A stretch of 64,000 bases of DNA from Lachnospiraceae bacterium AC3007 (GTDB lineage Bacteria > Bacillota > Clostridia > Lachnospirales > Lachnospiraceae), in NCBI GenBank assembly GCA_000621405.1, contig JHYK01000012.1:58526-122525 (forward strand), in the 5' to 3' direction. A model generated the notes under the pieces. It searched no databases, was not told the DNA's origin, and saw only the letters and a list, made by a program, of their open reading frames with translations. The position numbers and the translations under genes are program-made. Of this stretch, positions 46,166 through 53,653 are shown piece after piece (the stretch's first letter is position 1; each line of letters begins with the position of its first letter).

Positions 46166-47125
46166 ATGGAAGATAAGATAACAAAAGAAAACAAATTTGT
46201 ATCGGCCGTCGTATATCTCCATAATGATGCAAAATACGTGGACGGATTCCTCGATATGATAGATAAGATCTTCTCTGAAGGATTTACCGGATATGAGTTG
46301 ATCTTTGTCGATGATGCTTCAACTGATGACGGTGTGGCTAAGATCAGGTCGTACTACAATGATAAGGACAAAGCTCTGGGCATCACGAGTATAATCCGCC
46401 TCAGCCATTTTCAGGGTCAGGAGTGCGCGATGAATGCCGGACGGGATTTTGCCATAGGAGATTTTGTATATGAGTTTGATGATATGCTCATTGATTATGA
46501 TCCGTCTCTGATCATGGATATCTATAAAAAAGCGCTTACCGGGTATGATATTGTTTCCACCGGCTGTGAAAATGCGGTGAGCTTCAGTTCAAAGACATTT
46601 TACGGGATATATAATAAGCTCAGCAGATCCGGGGAAGAGTTATCCACGGAAAGCTTCCGGATACTCTCCAGAAGGGCTATTAATCAGGTCAAATCCCTTG
46701 ACAGATATATCCCCTATAGAAAAGCTATCTATATGAACTGCGGATTAAATACCACTACTGTTAAATACAGTGCAGCTGATCCCGCAAAGAGAAGGGCGGC
46801 AATAAGATCAAGGCATGACCGGAGCTCTCTGGCCATGGATTCTTTCATCTATTTCACGGATGCAATGGAAAAACTGGCCGGCTTTATTTGTATTACCTTT
46901 GCGATCATTGCCATAGTAGTAGGCATAGATATCATCTATGAAACAGCAGCTTTTACGCGCCCGGTCGAAGGTTGGAGATCTATCATGGGATTTCTTGCCA
47001 TTGGCTTTTTTGGCATGTTTCTGGTGTTGGCGATCATCATGCGTCATTTGTCCGTTCTCATTGATCTTAATTTCAGACGAAGCAGATACCTTGTGTCCGG
47101 CATAGAAAAGGTGACGAAAGAATGA
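46166..47125 (+). CDS. GT2 polyprenyl-phosphate glycosyltransferase (CsbB/GtrB/ArnC-like) with two membrane helices
   Basis: The ATG at 46166 (319 residues) has GAGGTGA eight bases upstream; a GTG at 46154 is also in frame. The GT-A fold shows LIFVDDASTDDG and, in place of the usual DADLQDPP, the sequence EFDDMLIDYDPSL. Two C-terminal helices (FICITFAIIAIVVGIDII and IMGFLAIGFFGMFLVLAII) match the CsbB/GtrB/ArnC architecture, which attaches a sugar to undecaprenyl phosphate at the inner face. The product would be the donor for the GT-C enzymes of the island. The altered donor motif is a reason for caution about which sugar is used. It overlaps the next gene by ATGA. Confidence 0.83.
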   Translation: MEDKITKENKFVSAVVYLHNDAKYVDGFLDMIDKIFSEGFTGYELIFVDDASTDDGVAKIRSYYNDKDKALGITSIIRLSHFQGQECAMNAGRDFAIGDFVYEFDDMLIDYDPSLIMDIYKKALTGYDIVSTGCENAVSFSSKTFYGIYNKLSRSGEELSTESFRILSRRAINQVKSLDRYIPYRKAIYMNCGLNTTTVKYSAADPAKRRAAIRSRHDRSSLAMDSFIYFTDAMEKLAGFICITFAIIAIVVGIDIIYETAAFTRPVEGWRSIMGFLAIGFFGMFLVLAIIMRHLSVLIDLNFRRSRYLVSGIEKVTKE

Positions 47126-47883
47126 TAAGCATAAATATTCTTTTTCCCGTTCTTAACGAGCATAAGAGACTGGAAAACGGTATCGAAAACACAGTCAGAT
47201 ATCTGACTGAGTATACGACTTCCCATAGTGACGTAGACTATGTGTGTACCATATTGGACAACGGCTCGGATGATGATACTCCCGATATCGGAAAAGCTCT
47301 GGAAGAAAAGCATCCCGGTGTCGTGAAATATGTACGCATTGAGCAGAGGGGCGTGGGCATAGCATTCAAGACAGGGGTCTTGCAGAACAGCGCAGATATC
47401 GTCGGATACATGGATATAGATCTCTCCACTGATATCAATACTCTGGGACATGCCATCGAACTTTTCCAGAGCAACAGTTCTCTGGAATATATCAACGGAA
47501 CAAGGTTTGCCAAAGGATCAAAGACGATCGGAAGAAAGTGGTACAGAAAGATCACTTCGGCGGGTCTTGTTTTCCTTCTTAGGAATGCACTTAAAATGAA
47601 GTGCACGGACGGGATTTGCGGTTTTACTTTCATACGAAAAGACGTGGCTGAAAAACTGGTGAAAGAAGCCGGAGAGGATAAAGGCTGGTTCTACATGATA
47701 GAACTGCTATTAAGGGCCGAAAGGGCGGGGACCAATATTCTTGATCTGCCTGTGACTTTCACGGAAAACTATGACACAACTGTAAATGTAAAAAAGACAA
47801 TAAAGAATTACATCATAAATATTAGACGGCTTCGAAAAGTGTTTAAAGCGGAGGATAAGCATGATAAAAAGGATCGACCTTAG
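47122..47883 (+). CDS. GT2 glycosyltransferase (Alg5/DPM1-like), soluble
   Basis: The 253-residue protein has NILFPVLNEHKRLENGI at the start, TILDNGSDDDT, RGVGIAFKTGV and the metal-binding GYMDIDLSTD, all in the order of dolichyl- or polyprenyl-phosphate sugar synthases such as Alg5. It lacks C-terminal membrane helices, so it acts at the inner face or in the cytoplasm. With the membrane-bound GT2 just upstream there may be two lipid-linked donors or a division of work between them. Start and end overlap the neighbours (ATGA at the 5' end and 23 bases at the 3' end), which indicates coupled translation. Confidence 0.85.
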   Translation: MISINILFPVLNEHKRLENGIENTVRYLTEYTTSHSDVDYVCTILDNGSDDDTPDIGKALEEKHPGVVKYVRIEQRGVGIAFKTGVLQNSADIVGYMDIDLSTDINTLGHAIELFQSNSSLEYINGTRFAKGSKTIGRKWYRKITSAGLVFLLRNALKMKCTDGICGFTFIRKDVAEKLVKEAGEDKGWFYMIELLLRAERAGTNILDLPVTFTENYDTTVNVKKTIKNYIINIRRLRKVFKAEDKHDKKDRP

Positions 47884-48958
47884 CAGAAATTACAAGGCAC
47901 ACAAAGAAGAATACCTAAAGGCGATAGAGGCAGTTTGTGAGGAAACTGCTTTTTCCGGTGGAAAATACGCAGACCGTTTTGACAGGGAGTTCGCTGAGTA
48001 TCTGGGTGTCACCGGAGTGTCCGGAGTCAATAACGGCACATCGGCGCTGCATCTGGCAATGCTCTGCCTGGGGATAGGAGATGGCGATGAAGTGATAGTT
48101 CCTGCCAATACCTATATAGCTACTGCCTGGGGAGTATCATATACCGGAGCGAAGCCTGTCTTTGCCGACTGTACATCTGACACATGGGAGATAGACCCGG
48201 ATGATGTGGAGCGGAAAATAACCGATAAGACCAAAGCGATCATAGGAGTGCATCTGTATGGGCAGCCTTTTGAATATAAGAAGCTGAGAGAGATAGCTGA
48301 CAGGCATGGACTGGGGCTTGTCGAAGACTGTGCGCAGTCTGCGGGGGCTGAATATGAAGGGAAAAAGACCGGCTCACTCTGTGACATCGGATGCTTCAGC
48401 TTTTATCCCGGAAAAAATCTGTATGCCTTCGGAGAGGGCGGCGCTGTATCAAGCAATGATCCTGCTGTTATCGATAAGGTAAATGTATATAAAAATCAGG
48501 GCTGCCGCACAAGATATTTTCATGAGGTCATAGGATATAATATGAGGCTTGAGGGGATACAGGGGGCAGTACTATCTGTCAGTCTTAAGTATCTTGATGA
48601 CTGGAATAAGACGCGTATCGGAATCGGAAAACGTTATGACGCAGAGATAACCAATCCGCTGATAACAAAGCAGTTCCATCCGGATAATACAAAGCCGGTA
48701 TATCATCTGTATGAGATAAAGGTGCCTGATCCTGAGAGCTTCATTGCCTATATGGCTGATGCCGGAATAGAGTGTCAGCGCCATTATCCTGTCCCATGTC
48801 ATTTGCAGGATGCTTATAAAAGTCTTGGATACAAAAGAGGAGACTGCCCCAATGCGGAGGGACTGGCAGAGCATTGTGTGACGCTTCCCATGTATCCAGA
48901 GATGACAGAAGAAGAGATCATAACGGTAATAGACAAAACCAACAACTATCGTGGGTAG
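47861..48958 (+). CDS. DegT/DnrJ/EryC1/StrS-family PLP-dependent sugar aminotransferase
   Basis: The 365-residue length is standard for the family. Visible features are SGVNNGTSALHLAM (phosphate binding), EVIVPANTYIAT, VEDCAQSAGA with the PLP-contacting Asp156, and the Schiff-base Lys185 in SFYPGKNLYAFGEGG. It would transfer an amino group to a keto nucleotide sugar. No dehydratase or epimerase that would make the keto sugar is in the window, so that step is encoded elsewhere or done by the FAD enzyme at the head of the operon. The ribosome binding site GCGGAGGATAAGC lies inside the preceding gene. Confidence 0.92.
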   Translation: MIKRIDLSRNYKAHKEEYLKAIEAVCEETAFSGGKYADRFDREFAEYLGVTGVSGVNNGTSALHLAMLCLGIGDGDEVIVPANTYIATAWGVSYTGAKPVFADCTSDTWEIDPDDVERKITDKTKAIIGVHLYGQPFEYKKLREIADRHGLGLVEDCAQSAGAEYEGKKTGSLCDIGCFSFYPGKNLYAFGEGGAVSSNDPAVIDKVNVYKNQGCRTRYFHEVIGYNMRLEGIQGAVLSVSLKYLDDWNKTRIGIGKRYDAEITNPLITKQFHPDNTKPVYHLYEIKVPDPESFIAYMADAGIECQRHYPVPCHLQDAYKSLGYKRGDCPNAEGLAEHCVTLPMYPEMTEEEIITVIDKTNNYRG

Positions 48959-49044
48959 ATGAGTGTGCGAGAACCGGAGGCGAAGTGGGCCGCGCGGGAA
49001 AACCAGAGCATCCAGCATTAGAAGCATACAGGACGTGGAGGTAA

Positions 49045-50322
49045 ATGAAACAAAGGGATCTAAAAACAACAAACAGACTGCTCTTCGTTTTTGTCGCAGT
49101 ATTTTCTGTTTTCTTCTTTACATGGCTGTTCCTTTTCGTTAAGGACACGGGCGGATCCCAGAGAGGAGTCTTCTTTAATGATACCCATGACCTTTTCATG
49201 GACTGGTTCAATGTGGTCTATCATTCCATAGGAAGACGGCCATATACGTGGGGGAATATTGAAGAAAGATGTCTTCCGCCTTTAACCTATCTGCTGCTGT
49301 ATCCCTTTTCCAAACTATACGGCTATGATGTGTCTCAATGGGTGGAGAATGATACGAGATATGATGCCAGAAATGCGCAGCTTCCGATGATAGCGGCGAC
49401 TATGGTGTTTCTCATATCTTATCTGCTTCTTTTCTATTCTCTGTACAAGCACTGCCGTGTGCTCAGCGACTTGAAAAAGGCTGTACTGTTTGCGGTCCTC
49501 TTTGTATCGGGCGTGAATCTTTTCTGTGTAGACAGGGGGAACCTGCAGGTGATCACGGCAGCCGCGCTGTTCATCTATATCTACGCCTGTGACAGAGACG
49601 AATCTTTAGGAGGACTTAGGACCGGCATCGGCCTGCTGTGCCTTGCATTTGCTGCTTCACTTAAGCTTTTCCCTGCGATGATGGGGATCCTGCTCCTCTA
49701 CAGGAAGAAATGGAAAGAAGCGGCAGCGGCTCTTTTGCTTGGTATGGCAATGTTCTTTCTGCCGTTCTTATGGATGGATCAGCCGTTCGCTTCTGCTGTA
49801 GTATCGTTCTTCAGTGCATTGAAAGCCCATGCTTCGTCCTACCGTATCATAGCGGAACTGGGTTTTTCGACACCGGTCATTATGGGTCTTACAGGACTTC
49901 CTTTTGCGCTGCTCCAGGCGGTTTCATATGTTGCAGCTATAATCTCGCTTTTTTGCGCCCGCTCTCTTGGTTCTGTATGGAAGAGGATCATGCTCCTTTC
50001 ACTGACGCTGGTCCTTACTTCAGGCCAGCAGGGGTATTATTGTCTGATGTTTTTATTCCTTCCGATCGTGTTGTTTTTCTGTGAGGAGCACTCAGCGTTG
50101 GATGTGATCTATGTGCTGATCTTTGCGATCATCCTTTCTCCGCTCCAGCGCACTGCCCATGTCGGAAGTGTTGACATATCGGCAAAGCATGCGGTAAATC
50201 TGGTGCTTCTGGTTCTTTATTTATGGCTTCTTATCGAGAGCGCATATCAAACGCTTTCCAAATACAAACAGCGCAGACTGAGTGCCAAACCACTGAGAGC
50301 AGAAACGTCAGGAAACGATTGA
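49045..50322 (+). CDS. GT87-like (DUF2029) GT-C membrane mannosyl/arabinosyltransferase-type protein
   Basis: The 425-residue protein has about ten helices. The first external loop holds FNDTHDLFMDWFNVVYHS with several Asp residues and RRPYTWGNIEERCLPPLTYLLLYPF, which resembles GT87 enzymes that use polyprenyl-phosphate mannose or arabinose. The later DRGNLQVITAAALFIYIYA and SLKLFPAMMGILLLYRKKW also match that family. GGAGG lies only three bases before the ATG, closer than usual. The last seven codons and the stop (ETSGND) are repeated, with changes, 1.48 kb further on, beyond the ATPase gene. Confidence 0.8.
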   Translation: MKQRDLKTTNRLLFVFVAVFSVFFFTWLFLFVKDTGGSQRGVFFNDTHDLFMDWFNVVYHSIGRRPYTWGNIEERCLPPLTYLLLYPFSKLYGYDVSQWVENDTRYDARNAQLPMIAATMVFLISYLLLFYSLYKHCRVLSDLKKAVLFAVLFVSGVNLFCVDRGNLQVITAAALFIYIYACDRDESLGGLRTGIGLLCLAFAASLKLFPAMMGILLLYRKKWKEAAAALLLGMAMFFLPFLWMDQPFASAVVSFFSALKAHASSYRIIAELGFSTPVIMGLTGLPFALLQAVSYVAAIISLFCARSLGSVWKRIMLLSLTLVLTSGQQGYYCLMFLFLPIVLFFCEEHSALDVIYVLIFAIILSPLQRTAHVGSVDISAKHAVNLVLLVLYLWLLIESAYQTLSKYKQRRLSAKPLRAETSGND

Positions 50323-50327
50323 CATCT
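50302..50327 (+). repeat. 26-base direct repeat, copy 1
   Basis: This copy matches 51784-51809 at 24 of 26 bases. It contains the last codons and stop of the GT87-like gene and a TTGACA hexamer, but no good -10 follows at the right distance. Confidence 0.85.
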
Positions 50328-50371
50328 TAATAATTCCAATTTGCTAATCTCGGATAAATGCAAGCTAAGAG

Positions 50372-50395
50372 ACACTTTTTCGTCGGAAAAAGTGT
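50372..50395. promoter_or_regulatory. Perfect inverted repeat upstream of the ATPase gene
   Basis: ACACTTTTTC and GAAAAAGTGT form a 10-base perfect stem with a 4-base loop. The right arm touches the -35 of the following promoter. It could be an operator or a weak terminator for the GT87-like gene; a T-run occurs only 17 bases later. Confidence 0.5.
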
Positions 50396-50423
50396 TGAAC
50401 AACTCCGTTTTTTCGCATATAAT
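50395..50423 (+). promoter_or_regulatory. Candidate sigma-A promoter for the AAA ATPase gene
   Basis: TTGAAC (50395-50400) and TATAAT (50418-50423) are 17 bases apart, giving a leader of about 35 bases before the ATG at 50465. Confidence 0.65.
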
Positions 50424-50464
50424 ATTTTCGGAGCGGTATTCTTTGATCAAATCAGGTGACAGAT

Positions 50465-51754
50465 ATGAAACGAGTATTGATGGATAAAATGCTTTCCTGG
50501 AAGGAAAGCAGGCACAGAAAGCCGTTGCTTTTGTGGGGAGCAAGACAGGTCGGAAAGACATGGATAATGAAGGAATTCGGCCGGCTCCACTATGAAAATA
50601 CGGTATATATTTCCTTTTACAACAATTCCAGGATGCGCAGGATCTTTGACGATGATTACGACGTGCACAGGATCATCTCCGCCATAGAGATCAATCTCCA
50701 CGTCACGATACATCCCGATAGATCGCTTCTGATTTTTGACGAGGTTCAATCTGCGCCAAGGGTCGTCGAGGCATTAAAATATTTTTGTGAGGATGCCCCG
50801 ACATATCATGTTATGGCGGCCGGCTCCCTGCTCGGTGTGGCACTTCATGAGGGTATCTCCTTTCCTGTGGGGAAAGTTGATGAACTGCACCTTTACCCAC
50901 TTAGTTTTAGAGAGTATCTGGTGGCTCAGGGAGAAGAAAGACTGGCTGCTGCTCTAAACGATTACAGCAACAGAGAGATCCGTGATCATTCGGAGAGATA
51001 TAAGGAGCTTTTGAAGGAATACTATGCTATAGGAGGGATGCCTGAAGTAGTCAGCAGATTTGTTGAAGACAGGGATTTTTCTGAAGCCAGGGATATTCAG
51101 CTGTCTATAGTAAACCAGTATGAGGGTGATTTTGGAAAGCATGTAAAGGAAACCGAACTACCGAGGATCCGAATGGTATGGAACGCTCTGCCTGCCCAGC
51201 TGGCAAAAGAAAACAAAAAGTTCTTTTTCGGACAGATCAGGAAAGGCGCCAGACATAAAGAATTCGAAACAGCGATCCAGTGGCTTGTCGATGCAGGGAT
51301 CGTATATAGAGTAAACAAGGTTACTAAGCCTGCTATGCCGCTTAAATCATATACTGATTTTTCTGCATTTAAACTGTTCATGGTAGACGTCGGACTTCTG
51401 GGTGCTATGAGTGAGCTGGATATGGAAAGCGTTTTGACCGGTAATGATGTGTTTACTGAATTCAAAGGAGCTCTCAGTGAACAGTATGTACATCAGCAGT
51501 TGATATCTGATACAGGTTATACTCCATATTATTATTCGGGAGACAAATCCACCTATGAAACCGACTTTATGATCCAGAAGGGCAAGAATGTTGTTCCGTT
51601 GGAGGTAAAGTCCGAAGTCAGTCTGAAATCAAAAAGCCTCAGGGTATTTTGCGAGAAATTTAAGCCGGAAAAAGCAATACGGATATCGAGTGCGGATTAT
51701 ATGGATCAGGGATGGATGATGAATGTTCCCCTTTGGGCGGTCTCATCGATATAA
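50465..51754 (+). CDS. AAA-family ATP-binding protein (AAA_14 with DUF4143)
   Basis: From the ATG at 50465 (429 residues, GGTGA upstream), Walker A is GARQVGKT at 25-32 and Walker B is LLIFDEVQSAP, followed by a sensor-like MAAGSLLG. The ELHLYPLSFREYL segment and the C-terminal DUF4143 region (SEQYVHQQLI, YYYSGDKSTYETDFMI, VPLEVKSE) are diagnostic; the latter has the E/D...E.K pattern of a nuclease-like fold. This widespread family has no settled function and is often in genomic islands. The gene has its own promoter with an inverted repeat and lies between 26-base direct repeats next to a tRNA gene, so it appears to be a separate insertion. Confidence 0.87.
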   Translation: MKRVLMDKMLSWKESRHRKPLLLWGARQVGKTWIMKEFGRLHYENTVYISFYNNSRMRRIFDDDYDVHRIISAIEINLHVTIHPDRSLLIFDEVQSAPRVVEALKYFCEDAPTYHVMAAGSLLGVALHEGISFPVGKVDELHLYPLSFREYLVAQGEERLAAALNDYSNREIRDHSERYKELLKEYYAIGGMPEVVSRFVEDRDFSEARDIQLSIVNQYEGDFGKHVKETELPRIRMVWNALPAQLAKENKKFFFGQIRKGARHKEFETAIQWLVDAGIVYRVNKVTKPAMPLKSYTDFSAFKLFMVDVGLLGAMSELDMESVLTGNDVFTEFKGALSEQYVHQQLISDTGYTPYYYSGDKSTYETDFMIQKGKNVVPLEVKSEVSLKSKSLRVFCEKFKPEKAIRISSADYMDQGWMMNVPLWAVSSI

Positions 51755-51783
51755 GTAGTTATTGGTAGCGCAAACTAAACGCC

Positions 51784-51809
51784 GAAACGTCAGGAAATGT
51801 TTGACATCT
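51784..51809 (+). repeat. 26-base direct repeat, copy 2
   Basis: This is the second copy of the repeat at 50302-50327 (two mismatches). It would encode ETSGNV and a stop if it were still attached to the GT87-like gene, and its TTGACA serves as the -35 of the tRNA promoter. Confidence 0.85.
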
Positions 51810-51830
51810 GTCTGACAGAAGTGTGATAAT
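51801..51830 (+). promoter_or_regulatory. Promoter of tRNA-Ala
   Basis: A consensus TTGACA (51801-51806) and GATAAT (51825-51830) are 18 bases apart, with an extended -10 TG at 51822-51823. The start would be near 51837, nine bases before the mature tRNA. Confidence 0.75.
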
Positions 51831-51845
51831 TAATAGTTGGTCCGT

Positions 51846-51918
51846 GGGCTATTAGCTCAGCTGGGAGAGCGCCAGGTTCGCAATCTGGAGGTCAGGGGTT
51901 CGATCCCCCTATGGTCCA
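51846..51918 (+). tRNA. tRNA-Ala (anticodon CGC)
   Basis: A full cloverleaf can be drawn: a 7-base acceptor stem with the G3:U70 pair that marks alanine tRNAs, a D arm (GCTCAGCTGGGAGAGC), an anticodon stem CCAGG/TCTGG with loop TTCGCAA (anticodon CGC at 51879-51881), and a T arm AGGGGTTCGATCCCCCT. The discriminator base is A at 51918. The 3' CCA is not encoded. Confidence 0.93.
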
Positions 51919-51941
51919 TTAACAGCATGGAGGGATCCATT

Positions 51942-53285
51942 ATGCCGGTGGATATCAAAGAGCTTATTGATGAAAAGCGCTACAATGAGCTTCGTCGGAT
52001 CCTGATAGATCTGAATGAGGCTGATATTGCGGCTATCATGGAGGATGCTCCGAAGGAGGAGCGCCTCCGTATTTTTCGGCTGTTAAAGAAAGACATGGCA
52101 GCGGATGTTTTTTCATTTCTGCCGACGGATATAGGACAGGAACTTATCACGGCTCTGACCGATGTCGAGGCCGCAAATGTCATCAACAACCTCATGGCAG
52201 ATGATGCAGCGGACCTCATGGAGGAGATGCCCGCAAATGTTGTGAAGCGTCTCCTTGCAAATACCACTGCAGAGACAAGACGTGATATCAATCATCTGCT
52301 GAAATTCCCCGATGATTCCGCGGGATCCATCATGACGGTGGAGTATGTGGACCTCAAGGCCAACTGGACCATAGAAAAATGCATGGAACGCATCCGTCAG
52401 ATAGGTCTTGATTCCGAGACGATATATACATGCTATGTGATAGACGATAAAAGAAAGCTGATCGGAACGGCAGCCCTTAGGTATCTTCTCATAGAAGATC
52501 CCGGCGTCACGGTCGGAGAGATCATGAATGAGAACGTTATTGCGGTCCATACTCTTGATGACCAGGAGGAAGTAGCGAAGCAGTTCCAGAAATATGACTT
52601 CAACTCGATGCCCGTGGTGGATCAGGAAGACAGGCTGGTAGGGATCATCACCGTAGACGATATCGTGGATATCATCCAGGAAGAGGCTACGGAGGATATC
52701 GAAAAGATGGCAGCTATCATGCCGACCGACCAGCAGAAGCCGTATCTCAGACAGAGCGTCTTTGAGCTCTGGAAGAAGAGGATCATATGGCTTCTTTTTC
52801 TCATGGTGTCAGCGACATTCACGGGGACCATCATCACTCATTACGAGGATGCACTGGGAGCGTATATCGTGCTCACGGCTTTCATACCGATGATAATGGA
52901 TACATCGGGAAATGCGGGAAGCCAGACTTCGGTCACGATCATCCGTGCTCTGTCACTTGATGATATAGAGTTTTCGGATTTCTTCAAGGTGGTATGGAAA
53001 GAGATGCGGGTTGCGCTCCTTGCGGGGCTTACTCTTGCGGCGGCGAATTTTGTCAAACTTCAGGTGGTGGACCGCGTATCCATGCAGGTGGCTTTGGTAG
53101 TATGTATGACACTTGTAGCGACTGTCTTTGTGGCAAAGCTTATCGGTGCGATGCTGCCGATGGTATCAAAGAAGGTAGGTCTTGACCCCGCTGTGATGGC
53201 ATCTCCTTTTATCACCACTATCGTGGATGCGGTGGCGCTGCTCGTGTATTTCAGCTTTGCTACCATAATGCTTGGTATAGGATAG
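51942..53285 (+). CDS. mgtE: Magnesium transporter MgtE
   Basis: The 447-residue protein has the full MgtE layout: an N-terminal acidic superhelical domain (MEDAPKEERLRIFRLL, MADDAADLMEEMP), two CBS domains (EIMNENVIAV, FQKYDFNSMPVVDQEDRLVGIITVDD), a connecting helix and five membrane helices with the pore signature FIPMIMDTSGNAGSQ. It imports Mg2+ as a dimer, gated by internal Mg2+. The ATG at 51942 is chosen because GGAGGG precedes it by seven bases; the longer open frame would run through the tRNA gene. It lies 23 bases after the tRNA and may share its promoter. Confidence 0.96.
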   Translation: MPVDIKELIDEKRYNELRRILIDLNEADIAAIMEDAPKEERLRIFRLLKKDMAADVFSFLPTDIGQELITALTDVEAANVINNLMADDAADLMEEMPANVVKRLLANTTAETRRDINHLLKFPDDSAGSIMTVEYVDLKANWTIEKCMERIRQIGLDSETIYTCYVIDDKRKLIGTAALRYLLIEDPGVTVGEIMNENVIAVHTLDDQEEVAKQFQKYDFNSMPVVDQEDRLVGIITVDDIVDIIQEEATEDIEKMAAIMPTDQQKPYLRQSVFELWKKRIIWLLFLMVSATFTGTIITHYEDALGAYIVLTAFIPMIMDTSGNAGSQTSVTIIRALSLDDIEFSDFFKVVWKEMRVALLAGLTLAAANFVKLQVVDRVSMQVALVVCMTLVATVFVAKLIGAMLPMVSKKVGLDPAVMASPFITTIVDAVALLVYFSFATIMLGIG

Positions 53286-53295
53286 GAGGTATTCC

Positions 53296-53625
53296 ATGGC
53301 TATCAAGAAAAACTTTGACTCCAGAGCGGATATAATAAATGCGCTTGCAGCAAGCGAGGGCGCCCCGGAAGGTGATCTGAAGAAGATGATGGAGAGCAAA
53401 TGGGATTCCGGAACCGGCACGTATTACAGCCATGGTAAGATGTTCTCCAAGATGTCGATCTTCAGGGCAAAGAACTATTTTGCGGATCAGGCGGCAAAGT
53501 ACAATAAGATAGGCACCTCAGAGGCCAAGGAAATGGCGCAGATATTTGACCTGGCCTATGAGGCTATAGATGCCATAGAGCATAGTCCTTCGTCAGCGGA
53601 GGAAGATGGAGGCTCACAGAATTAA
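53296..53625 (+). CDS. Small soluble protein of unknown function
   Basis: The 109-residue protein is hydrophilic and mostly helical by pattern, with FDSRADIINALAASEG and FRAKNYFADQAAKYNKIGTSEAKEMA. There is no signal peptide or membrane segment and I recognise no family. A strong GGAGG lies before the ATG. It sits ten bases after mgtE and 28 before typA, so it is probably expressed with both. The regular codon use and good ribosome binding site support a real gene. Confidence 0.75.
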   Translation: MAIKKNFDSRADIINALAASEGAPEGDLKKMMESKWDSGTGTYYSHGKMFSKMSIFRAKNYFADQAAKYNKIGTSEAKEMAQIFDLAYEAIDAIEHSPSSAEEDGGSQN

Positions 53626-53653
53626 GGAGCCGGAAGGGTAGTATTTTCAGGAG

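Noticed and set aside
51837..51941. Upstream extension of the mgtE frame (start MVRGLLAQLGER)
   Set aside because: This stretch is the tRNA-Ala gene read as protein. The ATG at 51942 has a good ribosome binding site and fits MgtE homologues.
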